Shown: positions 35,201 to 46,500 of the stretch, one piece after another
Position numbering within the stretch: position 1 is the stretch's first letter
How the letters are laid out: each line of letters opens with the position of its first letter
Source: Chytriomyces cf. hyalinus JEL632
Lineage: Eukaryota; Chytridiomycota; Chytridiomycetes; Chytridiales; Chytriomycetaceae
Assembly: GCA_025435555.1 (NCBI GenBank)
Contig: JAIWWG010000001.1
Location: 930,001 to 994,000, forward strand
Length of the DNA: 64,000 bases
Reading direction: 5' to 3'
Made by a program: the position numbers and the translations under genes
The notes under the pieces: generated by a model
What the model was told of the DNA's origin: nothing
Seen by the model: the letters and a program-made list of their open reading frames with translations, nothing else
Databases searched by the model: none

Positions 35201-35747
35201 ACGACCACCACTGAAGTCTACTGAGCCATGAAAATGTATGTGCTTCAGATCTGGAAGACTACGGAAGGCCGGTTGGAAAGTATTTACAGATACGTTTTGG
35301 AGAAACCACTCACGTAAAGAAGAGTGCCATCCATTCAAGTAAACGCGCTTCTGTTTTCAGCTCGCTCTCACGTTTAGAGGCAGATTCAGTGCGGGGAGAG
35401 AGCGAGGCGGCCACAAGGCTGGACAGCAGAGCGACGGACGAAGATGGCGAGGAGTCAGTCAACTTGACATCGAGACAGACTTCCAGCGATTGTGCTGCGG
35501 CAACCTGTCGGCTGCTGACGCGTGCATTTTGACCTTGAAGTATCAGATGGGATGAGCCCAGCGCGAGTTGCGCTGGTTTCACAGGCTGCATGTTTCCACT
35601 TTGCACACTCTCGCTCTCAGTCGAAGCATTCCTGGGCTCAAGCGGCACGCCCTTTTTAAGTTCGCATTGCTCTGGGATGAAATCGACGGCCTCGTTGATG
35701 GTTAGGACTGCTGCGCTGTCGTGCGCTTCAAACAAGCGCATTGACAT
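32202..35747 (-). CDS. PDXDC1: PDXDC1-like PLP-decarboxylase-fold protein
   Basis: Homologue of animal PDXDC1, a group II decarboxylase-fold protein of uncertain activity. About nine exons from 35747 to 32202. Recognisable blocks: LTAYLSEDVAVGRRPVVVVV and SVRALCSRFGCWMHVEG (large domain), LENLRCADSIAFHAS, and a C-terminal block SEVIKRGIQTAQENLK, then SLPVIGTVLGIFGM and ARTFTLSSG, which match the same positions in human PDXDC1. It ends in an acidic tail. The typical Asn/Thr-x-His-Lys that carries the PLP lysine is not visible; CADSIAFHASSALKLV occupies that position, so catalytic activity is doubtful. A poly-T tract at 32839-32860 lies in an intron. Exon borders in 33.2-34.1 kb are only partly resolved. 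Confidence 0.85.
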
Positions 35748-36352
35748 AATTATTTTCTCAAGTTTTTGTTTTGATTTGTGTCGTGGAGGTACAATTTTGC
35801 CACGCAGTAGTCAGAGAAGCGACACACGATGTCATACGGCCGCTGCTTCCGACGGGACACCGCATCTACTACTGCTCCGACGTTTACCTGATGGGCTAAT
35901 TGTCTGCACCTGGCTTTCCCCCCCGTCTCCCTCTCACTCCCTCAATCCATCAATCCCTCTCTCTCCCTCTCACCTTCTCTCTCTGTCTCTCTCTGTCTCT
36001 CTCTGTCTCTCTCTGTCTCTGCCTGTGACGCCAAAGTCTTGGCTGGATGGCACCTTGGGCTTGTTGATTCAACTGGATGTTTCATATTGTAACTGCACAT
36101 ATTTATTGAAAGCACTGCATGCATGCGGTGAACACGGGTAGAAGAGCGCCAACACAACAGCCAATGCGTTACGAAGCCACTGGTGAGAAACAGACACAAA
36201 ATGTCGTAAGCTCTTTTTTGAAGCAACAAATACATAAATTTGAACACCAAAAATTCAAACCAATTAAACGCATAATTTTTACTTTTTTGATTGCCGATGC
36301 AATGCTCAGAAGCTGAACACCCAATTCACACTTAAAAAACTCACTCATAAAC
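35748..36352. repeat. Divergent intergenic region with CT microsatellite
   Basis: About 600 bp between PDXDC1 (minus) and the LysM-like gene (plus). From about 35922 to 36020 the plus strand is almost pure C/T, ending in CTCTCTCTGT units repeated in tandem. No gene is supported. Pyrimidine tracts like this can be promoter elements in fungi; whether this one is cannot be judged from sequence alone. Confidence 0.75.
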
Positions 36353-36994
36353 ATGTCCGGTCGCTGTCCCGAATCCTGCGCCCAAGTCATCTCTGGCAGC
36401 GGTCTCTACAGCGCCCAGTTCTACGGCCTTAACCCCGCCCTTGTCCCAGCCACCTGTCTGCTCACTGCCGGTCAAAAGATCTGTGTCGCAAACGGTCCCC
36501 AATGCACTAAAAAGGTCGTATCCGCTCCTACAAACACGGGAGGCTGCACTGCTCTTGCTTCCCAAAATGCTCTCTCCATTCAAGCCTTCTTCGCCCTCAA
36601 CCCGTTCCTGAAGGCCGACTGCAGCAATTTGCTGGCCGGCGACTCTGTCTGCGTTGCTGGTCCTGCCCAAACCGCATCTGCTGTTTGCTCTGAAGAACAC
36701 ACTGTGGTACTTACCACCTGTGGTGGTGGAGCCGTCACATCGGCCCCAGCTCCAACTTCTTCCAAGGCAGCTGTTGTTACCTCCTCCGTTGCACCTACAT
36801 CTTCCACAAACACGAGTGCATCAGTTGCTACTGGATCATCTGACGGCGCAGCCGGTGGAATGAACCCGGCTGTTATTGGAGGCATCGTGGGGGGAGTCAT
36901 TCTCCTTGTCGGAGCCGTCGCTGTTGGAATCTGGTACAGCAGGCAAAAGAGAAGCGCGAACGCCGTTGGAGATGCGATCGAGTTGAAGGACTAA
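36353..36994 (+). CDS. LysM-like single-pass surface protein
   Basis: Single-exon frame of 213 aa. Two related modules, about residues 4-46 and 59-103, have the pattern C...F-x-x-L-N-P-x-L...C-x-L...G-x-x-(I/V)-C-V (FYGLNPALVPATC, AGQKICV; FFALNPFLKADC, AGDSVCV). This resembles fungal LysM chitin-binding modules. A Ser/Thr/Ala-rich, probably O-glycosylated linker follows (about 125-165), then one TM helix (PAVIGGIVGGVILLVGAVAV) and a short basic cytosolic tail. This predicts a cell-wall-facing type I protein, but the Met shown has no signal peptide and starts inside the first module, so an upstream exon is probably missing. Sensing or binding chitin is inference. Confidence 0.65.
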   Translation: MSGRCPESCAQVISGSGLYSAQFYGLNPALVPATCLLTAGQKICVANGPQCTKKVVSAPTNTGGCTALASQNALSIQAFFALNPFLKADCSNLLAGDSVCVAGPAQTASAVCSEEHTVVLTTCGGGAVTSAPAPTSSKAAVVTSSVAPTSSTNTSASVATGSSDGAAGGMNPAVIGGIVGGVILLVGAVAVGIWYSRQKRSANAVGDAIELKD

Positions 36995-37616
36995 ATCTTT
37001 CTTGGCCCAAGTTGCTAAAGTATACATAAATAAAGTCGTGGAAGTTGTCTGGTTGAGGAGCTAAATTTAAATTGGTTGGTGGCATTTCGGGAATGGCAAC
37101 AAAAATTTCCACGAAAAAGGTGAGAAGAGCGCCTGCTGAATGGGGCGAACTCAATGAGCGAAACAGCAGAAGCACGATGCAGAGGCTCATGCACTGGATC
37201 GATGCTGTCTGGCTGGTTGATGCGGATGGGCCGCTGACAGTCAATGAGAAATAGGCGGCTAATCACATCTCCTCCACACAGCCTGACTACTTCCACATCA
37301 AGTAGCCAAACCCTGCGAGATCAGCACAGAGACCATTAAAGCCTCACGTTTGAATCTCCCCCCGTCAACTCCCCTCGTTCCAGTTGTACTTTTTGCCGCT
37401 GTTTCCGTCCAAGTCCCGTCCAAACACTCCGCGTGGACTTTTCTTGCTCTCAACCGCTGCAACTAATATAAATAACTTGGGTGCCCTACGTTTATTCCTG
37501 ATATCGGTGAGCGTTTTGTGCCCGTTTTGTGTATTTTTATTGTCCGCATCTTGTTTACCATTTATACAAATCGATGCAGGAAATCCAAGCTAAAAGCATC
37601 CAATCGTTCAAACATA
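36995..37616. other. Intergenic region with probable vigilin 5'UTR intron
   Basis: No supported gene for about 620 bp. Just upstream of the vigilin ATG a plausible 5'UTR intron runs from GTGAGCG (about 37507) to ATGCAG (ends about 37580). The rest should hold the LysM-gene 3' end (AATAAAG near 37029) and the vigilin promoter. Confidence 0.5.
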
Positions 37617-40600
37617 ATGTCTGAATCTGAAATTTTCTCGCAACTTCGCCGTGGTATCAACGACCTCGAAGGCGTGGTCCACGAATCTGATCTGAACAAC
37701 GGCGTTCCCGCTGGTCAAGGAGACTCGACAACCGATTCCGTCGTTTTAACTGCGAACGGAAAAAGCAACGGAATCGATTTTCAGAGCGAGGATCTATTCC
37801 CAGCCCTTCCAGCTTCAGCAACCCCAAAACCTGCCCAGGCCTGGCGTCCTGCCATGGCCATGAAATCTGAGGCTGCATCCGCCGCCGCTGATACCGGACG
37901 CAAATCTGCGGGTGGCAAGAAAGTGACTGACAAGTTTGAAATCCCAATCAGCATGCAGGTTTGTTCGCAACATTTTTGATCTTGCATCAATCTAATTCTC
38001 ACCATCTTTCTCTGAATTTAAAAGCAAAAACTCCCCTTGAACGGAAAAGGCAGTGCTTTGGATTTGGCAAAGATCCTCGGACTCCGCACTCAGACCACCA
38101 TCGAAGTGCTTGCCAATAGAACAACTTTTGTCATCACAGGAAAACCCGATTCTGTAAAGTCTGCTCGTCGTGAGCTCACTCGTCACATTGGTGCCACGGT
38201 AATATGCACGTCCTTTCACATGCATGCGGTACAAATGAACTGATGTCTTGGTTGCAGATCACCGAAGTCATTTATGTGCCTTCGTCTGTTCGTCCTCATA
38301 TCCTTGGAGCTGGTGGAAAGAATTTGAAAGATTTGACCGCCCGCACTGGAACCAGCATCCAAGTTCCGAAAGCCAACCCCGCCCAAGACGCAGATGCCGC
38401 CGATGCCGACGAAGAACAACCTATCACCATAAAAGGAAACTTTGCTGGTGTTGGTGAAGCCAAAAAGGAGATCGAAGAACTTGTTTTGAAAAGGGTTTGT
38501 TCTTTATTCTGCCCCCCGAAACCATCCATTTCTTAACAAGGTTCCTTCTAACTACTTTTGCTTGAATGACAGACGCAGAACCTCAACTCCCGCATTGTGG
38601 TCGACCGATCCTATCATCCATTTATCGCCGGAGCCAACAATGCGACTGTTGAGTCCATCGAAGCTGCGACTGGTGCTCGTATCCACATTCCACCCCTCGT
38701 TCCTGCCGACAAAAAAGAGGGTGCACCAGAAAAGAACCCCAACGAAATTTCTGTCGTTGGTTCTCGTGAAGCGATCAAAGCTGCGGAGATGCAGATCCGT
38801 GTTTTGTACGACAACTTGGTTGGTATTTGTGTCAAAATTCACAACCACATCTCTTTTAACGCGGCTACTTTTGACGCACGAACATAGGAGCGCAATACTC
38901 GTACTCTTTCATTCCCAGTGAAAAAGAGACAGCATCGATTCATTATCGGATCCAAAGGCAAGAACCTGACTGAAATTCTGGAGCAGACTGGATGCTCGGT
39001 TGAGTTGCCTCTGGCGAGCGACCCCAGCGATATGGTGACTGTGCGTGGGCCAGACAATATGCTCAGCGTTGCTCTTCAAGCTGTTCTCCAAAGGGTATGT
39101 GTTTTTAAAGTTCGTTGGCAGGCGGAAAATTTTCTGACCAATTTATCTATCAACAGGCAAACCAGGTTTCTTTGGAAGAAATCCATGTCGTCAATTTCAT
39201 CCCGAAAGCCACCAGTCCCGCTTTGTTTAACCGTTACCTGTTCACCAAAGAACGCGATGAAGTGAAGAAAATCGAGACCAACCACAATGTTTCTATCAAC
39301 CGACTGTCTGGACCGGACGCAAACCCAGAAGACCCAATCATTGAAATTCAAGGAAAGTCCAAGAGCGAAGCTGAAGCTGCTCGAATTGAAATGGCCCAAC
39401 TGATTCGCGAATGGGGTGCCGTCCTCTTTTTCGGAGATGTTGAAATCCCACACGGTTTGCACAAGTTTGTCGTTGGAAAAGGTGGACAGAACATCACCAA
39501 AATGAAGGCCCAACCCATCTGGGAAGGTCGCCTCGTTGACGTTGTTGTCCCGAATGAGAGCGACGCTTCTGACGAAGTTTTGCTTGTCGTTAAGAGACTC
39601 TCGCGTGGACTTGCTGGTGCTCCGAATGCCAAAGCTGCCAAGAAGCCAGTCTCTGCGCCACCTGCGAATGACGATGCGGAAGTTCTTGCATTTGTTGACC
39701 GTGTGCGTGCGGAAATTCTCAGTGTTTCCCTCGCAAGTGCGGACTTTGTTACCGAGATTTTGCCCGTTCCAGGAAAGTTCCATGGCCGCTTGATTGGATC
39801 AGGAGGAAAGGATTTGAAGGAGCTCCTCTCTACCTATGGTGATGAAGTTAGCATCCGTTTCCCACCCGCCAAAGATGACAAGAAGAAGGAGGATGGTCCA
39901 CGTAAATCCCAAGCTGTTGATGCCGACACCGTTGTCATCAAGGGACCCAAGAAACTTGTTGCTGACGCCAAGGCAAAAGTTGTCAAGGTTGTTGCGGAGC
40001 TGAAGCGCATTGAGACATTGGCTTCACACAGCGACACGCTCAAGGTGAAGAAAGGTACTGGAAAGAAGCTTGTTCAAGGAGCTGGTGCGCCCATCAGTTC
40101 CGGCTCCAACGTTGTGCATGATCGTGGACTTGGTGGGGACAGCATTTACTGGCTGATTCGCCTTGTCAAAGATGCTTTGGCCGCCTCGCCCCCGACTGCG
40201 AAAGCTGGTGAAGATGTGATCACAGCTGAAGACAACCACCTCATCAACTTGCTCAAGGTTGAAGTGACCGAATCCACCAGCGCCAGCGGAGACGATGTTA
40301 TCACATTTACTGGTCCAAAGGCTGTTGTTGCAATTGCTAGAAAGATTGTTTCTGACCGATCCGTCCGTTTGGCGAATCAAGTGACTCTGGAGTTGAAAGT
40401 GTTCCACATTTGCTCAAATGAAGCAAAGGCCGTCCTGAAAGAGAATGCCATTCCAGACTTGAAAAACAAGGTTCTTCGCCGACTGATTGGAAAGGAAGGC
40501 AAATTCGTGAAGGCACTGATGGATAAATACGCCGTTGATATTCGCTTCCCAGAAGGCGGAAAGAAGCGCCAGGCTGCAGGCGACGATGAGGCCGAAGTGG

Positions 40601-43044
40601 AGGAAGAATCTGACGAAGGAGCTATCGTTGATGGACTCGTCATTATCAAGGGTAACCCCAAAGACACTGAAGCTGCCAAGGTTGAGATTATGAAGTCAGT
40701 TGAAAATGATGTAAGTTTGTTTGTATTCACCGCGCGCCACACTTGCATCTAGTTTTTCTGACGTTTGTCCTTTTGAAAGATTGTCCGCTCCTTCGCAACC
40801 AGCTTTGTTATTCCCCGCTCGGCTCTTCCACACGTGCTTGGATCCCAAGGCTCCAAAATCAAGGCTTTGCGTGAACGTTATGATGTCCGCGTCGAACTGA
40901 GGGATGTCGAAGACAGCGAGGGCGAAGTATCGATCGAGATTTCTCTCGAGGGTAGCAAGGCCAACTGCTTGGCGGTTCAGAAAACTATTCTCGGAGTTAC
41001 TGACGAAGTTGTTAGTATCTGCGCACATGTTATTAGTGGAATATTCTTACTAAAACTGCATGAACAACAGGTTAACGTTGAGACTCGCACCATTGCCGTT
41101 CCATCTTACTTGCACAAAGACATCATCGGACCTGGAGGCAGTCGCATCAAGGTCGTAATTGACGCATTCGGTGGTTCGGATAAAGTTAAGGTTCAATTCC
41201 CACCCCGCGGTGACTCTGCTATTGGAAGCGCGGAATCAAACGTTGTCAGCATCAAAGGCCACGCCTCGCAAATCGATGCGTTGACGGAAGCTGTTACCAA
41301 GGTTGTTGACGAAGTGCTCGCTGGCGACTCTGCCGATGACAACGTACTCAGACTTTATGACGAATCTGCTGATGCCACCATTTCTGCTTCTGTTACCGTT
41401 CCTCGTGCTGATGTGTCCCGCGTCCTTGGCAAAGGAGGAGAGTCGGTCAAAGTGGTTATGCGGAGATTTAAAGTCCTCTTCTGGTTCTCGGAAACTAGCT
41501 CTGAGTCCGAGACTGTTGAAGTTAAAATCGTGGGACTCTCTGGTAATGAGGATGGATTGAAGAAGGCTGCCGAAGATATCAAGGTATTTGAGACTCCTGA
41601 TTTATTCTGGGGAGCGTACTAATCTCTTTGTGATTTATAGGGTAAAATCCGCATGAGCAAAAAAGTCAATCTGCCACCCAAAGTGAAGGCCAACCTTGCC
41701 ACTGCCGGAGAAGTTCATGACTCTGAAGCAGCCTCCATCCAGGAGCTTATGAAGAAAGTTCGTGCCGATTCGGCTGGAGCAGCATTTGCTGAAATCTCCG
41801 GTGCCTCGTTGGCAGGATCTGATGATGCCTTTATTCTTGTTCGTGGTGATACCAAGTACGTTGAGTTGTCTGTAAAGAGTCTGGAAAAGGGCCTGCTTGA
41901 ATTGGTGAGCAAGTCTTTATTTTGCATTTTGCTTGATCAAGTCCACTCATTCTCAAGATGTGTTCAGACAAAATACGACGTGACCAGCCGAATTCAAGTT
42001 GATGGAAGCCTGCGCCCACACATTATTGGAAAAGGAGGTGCCACCATTATCAAAATTAGAACCGAGACTGGTGCATTTGTCGAGCTGTCAAAGCCAGGAA
42101 ATACCCGCAATGCCTCTGTGGACGTGGTTGTCATTCGGGGAACTGCAGATGCCGTTGCATTGGCGACTGAGGCCATTCAGAAAATCATCCAGGATCAATC
42201 TTCCCGCATTGCTGCTGATGCGGCCCGTGTCAAGGCAAACGCTGAAAAAGACGCTGCCTCATTTTCGGCGGGCCCTGCTCGTATTGACGATGATGCCCAA
42301 GAAAGCTACGAGCCCAGCTTCATTCCAGGATTCGCCCCGTCCCAAAAGGGTCAAAAGGGAAAGAAACCGGCAGTTCCACTGACTGCTGCACCCTCCTCTG
42401 CAACGGCGCAATCATCCGCGCCTGTCGTGTTTGGCTCTTTGAACTCAGTTGGCGTCTCAGAATCATGGCAAGATGTGAAGAAGAAGGGAAAGAAGGGCGA
42501 AGAGGAGTTGTCAACTTCCACCTTATCCACCGACTCTCCCGCGACTATCCCAGGAGGTGGCCCGAGCAAAAAGAAGAAGAAGAACAAGAAGAAGGCGGAA
42601 TCTGGCACCGACGCTGTGATCATTGGCGATGAAGCCGATGAGGATGTGGTTGAAAGTGTACTGGTAGTGCCAGCTCGCGCACCTTCTCCAGCTCCTCAAG
42701 TCAAGGCGGTGAAAAATGTCGCCGTGGATATTTTCAAACCCATGGTTTCTTCGGCACCCACACCTACGCCATCGCCAGCCATGCCAGTATCCGCGAAGCA
42801 ATTGCCAACAGTTGCTGCCCCAGCACCAAAGTCCCGTCTTCCAGTTTCTTCGACGATTGAAGTGGAAGGCGAGGATGATGGTTGGACTGTGATCAACAAG
42901 AAGGGAGTTTCAACGGTTGCAGCGACTGCGGCTGAAGGAGGGGAGACTGCGGCTGCCAAAAAGAAGAAGAACAAGAAGAAGAAGAAGAAGGCTGCTGGTG
43001 ACGCTGTTGGTGGGCAGGAGGACAATGATGAGGCAGATGATTAA
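37617..43044 (+). CDS. SCP160: Vigilin / Scp160 multi-KH RNA-binding protein
   Basis: RNA-binding protein with many KH domains that associates with ER-bound polysomes. About ten exons from ATG 37617 to stop at 43044, roughly 1,500 aa. KH repeats can be counted by their GxxG loops: HILGAGGKNL, RFIIGSKGKNL, KFVVGKGGQNI, GRLIGSGGKDL, RRLIGKEGKFV, HVLGSQGSKI, DIIGPGGSRI, RVLGKGGESV and HIIGKGGATI, plus degenerate copies such as PFIAGANNATV and a YLFTKERDEV copy. Their number and spacing fit vigilin (about 12-14 KH). The C terminus is low complexity, with two lysine-rich clusters near 42,570-42,600 and 42,960-42,990 that encode mostly Lys. The start codon follows a probable 5'UTR intron. Confidence 0.93.
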
Positions 43045-43159
43045 GCAATTTGGTGCTGAGGACTAAGTTTTGGTCAGTTCTGATTTTGCAATAAACAAGT
43101 CGGTGATGCAATGAGGATATTTTTTATTCCCCCAAGATCCAGTAAACTTAGCATAAAAA

Positions 43160-43485
43160 ATGACATACCAGCTGGTGACACTTTTGAATGAAGAGGAGGA
43201 ATACGCCTTCCGCGATATGAAAGTAGAAGCCCGGAAGAAGTGCGATCGGAACGTGTTCGGTGAGGACTGCGAACCCCCAGGTCTGAAGTGGCGCTGACCA
43301 TTTGTCCAGAGTTTGCTCAGTGCACGCGCGACAAAACTTTCAGCGGCTTCGTCATCTGCCGCCCCTTCCTCAACGCAATGAACGAATGCCTATCCCAGTA
43401 TACGGGAGAAGACGTCAGAGACAGATATCGCTCGGAGTTGTATGCGAAGAAGGAGCGCAAAATTAAGGACTCGCAAGGAGAGTAA
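43160..43485 (+). CDS. CMC1: Cmc1-type twin CX9C mitochondrial protein
   Basis: Small intermembrane-space protein (91 aa) used in cytochrome c oxidase assembly and copper handling. Two exons, 43160-43259 and 43310-43485, with a 50-bp intron. Splicing completes a twin CX9C fold: C-DRNVFEFAQ-C and C-RPFLNAMNE-C, separated by the helical link TRDKTFSGFVI. This motif imports and folds through Mia40. The pattern TFS...C...MNECL is typical of Cmc1. Too short and intron-split to stand out by frame alone. The next gene starts 67 bp downstream on the same strand. Confidence 0.88.
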
Positions 43486-43552
43486 AAATAAAAGCAAAGA
43501 AGACTTCCCCCAAAAAAGGAAAAGGAGAAACATTACTCGATTACTATGCAGT

Positions 43553-46500
43553 ATGTTGAACAGTTTCTATGAGGCGGTATTGGAACACGACGTCGATGTG
43601 GACGACATTGAGCTGGAGGTCCTGAGACTGAGGGGCTTCAAAACCACCACCGCAAGGCTTCTTCTGTCCAGGCTACTATTTATTCTGTCTCTGGGGTCGG
43701 TGTACCTGTTCTGCCGCTGGGTTCCTTCAGCGGGTGCCTACTTGAAGGCGTCCAGATGTACTGTGGACGAGGCAGACATTATTTGTGTGACTGACGAATG
43801 GAATGAAACTGTCCTGGTTCCTGTCGAAGTGGCCGATCTTGACGAAGGGGCGCTGGAAGATATCTTCAATGTTTACGGAAGCGGACGTCCAAACGGAGCT
43901 GGTCCGTCGCCATTTCGACAGATCCGCTTTTGCAACTACAAGGACATCAAACTTATTCTGAACCCGGTGACAAAGCGCTTCGAAACAATCCTGAACTGGA
44001 AAGACTCGTGCTGGGGCCACACTGACAATGTGAAAGAAGGAATCGCAAAATCTGAACGCGTCACGAACCGCGCCTCAGTTTTTGGAGAGAACCAAATCAA
44101 CATTCATCAACCGCATCCGCTTGGAATGATTGTGGACGAAATTCTGGATCCTTTCTTCATGTTCCAAGTTGCATGTATGGTGCAATGGTTCATGGACGAG
44201 TACTCATCCTATGGCAACTTTATCCTGGTCATCTCCCTGATTTCCATGGTAACTTCCATAGCAGAGACAAGAGAAAAGGTTCGGCGGCTTCAGAAGATGT
44301 GTCTCCACGTAGGCAGGGTAAACGTCAAGCGATTGGGCGCTTGGATTGAAATTTCGTCAACTGAACTGGTTCCTGGTGATATCATCGAAGTTTCGAACTT
44401 GGAACAACAAAATGTCATGCCATGTGATGCCGTGCTTTTAGAGGGGACTTGCATCATCAACGAATATGTCCTCACTGGGGAAAGTTCACCGATTTCAAAG
44501 AATCCGATTTCAGACTTTGAACTGGCGAATCTGAATTTCTCTGAAGAGGATCCTTCCAATTCTCGACTCATGTCACGATGGTTTCTTTTTTCTGGAACGA
44601 AAGTCATTGGTGTGCGCGGTTCAGACTCGGTTGGAAATTTTCAAGACTCGTTTTCCAAACAGCGTGTCCTCGCATTGGTTGTTCGAACGGGGATAAACAC
44701 AACGATGGTAATTTAAGTACTTATGAATCTGAAATGTGATCGATTTAACTCAGCTTTGGTTGTGAATAGGGCTCCCTGATCAGATCCATCTTGTACCCAA
44801 AACCAACAACATTTAAATACATTCGCGACTCCTTCAGCTACTTACTTATTCTTACTGCCGTTGCTCTTATCTGCATGTTGACTACCATGTACCGTTTTTC
44901 CTCGGCTGGATACCCACTCGATGTGACTTTGCTCCGGTCATTTGACTTGATCACAATTACAGTACCAATCACTTTACCCGCAACAATAGCCGTTGGTGTC
45001 GGATTTTCTATCTTGCGCCTTCAAAAACTTGGAATTTTTTGCATATCAGCTGCACGCGTGAACGTTTGCGGTCAAGTGGAGGTAAACTCAATTTCTCCAT
45101 TGATCTCTCCTGGAACTCGCCAATCTAAAAATTGTACAGGTTATGTGCTTTGATAAAACTGGCACTCTTACCCAAGAAGGCCTGGATATGATTGGATTTC
45201 GATGTGTGGTTCCATCGTCGCTGAACAATCCCAAGAGCCACTTCACCTCTATATTAAGTTCTGCAAGTGACGCCTATGATATACCAAGGAGCTCGGACAC
45301 AGCGCTGCCACTGCAGAGACTTGGTCGGCACGCACCCTCAAGAAATCCCAATGCTTCCGTATCATTTTCCACACAAGAAGGGGATTATCGCCCACCTTCG
45401 GATTCCCCTTCCACAATCCCTAAAATTGTTGCAGCTATGGCCTCTTGCCATTCCATCAAAATTCTGAATGGTGAACTGATTGGAGATCCAGTCGACAAGA
45501 AAATGTTTGCTTTCTCAGGCTGGGAGATAGACGACAGCTCAAGTACTGGTTCTGATGTTCAAGGATTTACGTCACTCGTTGTTCGGCCATCGGGGAACTC
45601 AGACTTTAAAGAAGCATTACGTGACTCGGTCATTGTTGCAATGACACCTGTGAGCTCGCCCACTACACTGACCCCTACGACGGCTGGAAACTCGAAAACA
45701 TTCACTGAAATTGGTGTGATTCGTTCCTTTGAGTTTGGAAGCCATTTACGCCGCATGTCTGTAATTACAAGGAGGCTCAATTTCGGAACGCCATCGTCAT
45801 CAACTGGCTCGGTGTTTGAGTTTCCCCTTTCGGGTCAAAGACCGTCAAAAGACTTTGACGTTTACTGTAAAGGGGCTCCAGAAGTCATCATTTCTTTGTG
45901 TGATCCTGCCACAGGTATTGACTCTTTATCAAAACGACTGCAAAATTTGCCTTGCCGTCACTAACACTCTTTTGGGATGGAATTTCTTTTCACAGTTCCC
46001 ACGGACTGCACTCATTTATTGCGCCGATATGCCCACCACGGATACCATGTGATTGCAATCGCAACGAAATCCATCCGAAACATGAGCTGGCTGAAGCTCA
46101 TGCGCATGAGTCGCGAGCAAGTTGAAAGCAATATGGAGTTCCTGGGGTTTCTTGTGTTTGAAAACAAGATCAAACCGGCCACAGAAGCGGTTGTGAAGCA
46201 CCTCAATTCGGCAAAAATTCGGCCAATCATGTGCACAGGGGATAACGTGCTGACGGCTGTTTCTGTTGCACGAGAGAGTGGTATTCTGGAGGGGGATGGG
46301 TGCCGTGTGTTTGTTCCAAGGTTTGAAGGAGATTGTCGAGATGCTGATGCCGTTATTGTGTGGGAAGATGTCGATCAGGACGCAAGAAAAACGTCAAATA
46401 TTAATATGCAGCTTGAACTTGATCCAGTCACTCTTAAGGTTTGCTGCATATCCCACACTGCGCTGTTTCGTTGACTGCTGACACGTCTTTTTTTCACCAC

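Noticed and set aside
43442-43552. Longer N terminus of the P5 ATPase
   Set aside because: The upstream in-frame part overlaps the CMC1 3' coding end and is merely Lys/Arg rich; ATG 43553 gives a normal N terminus.
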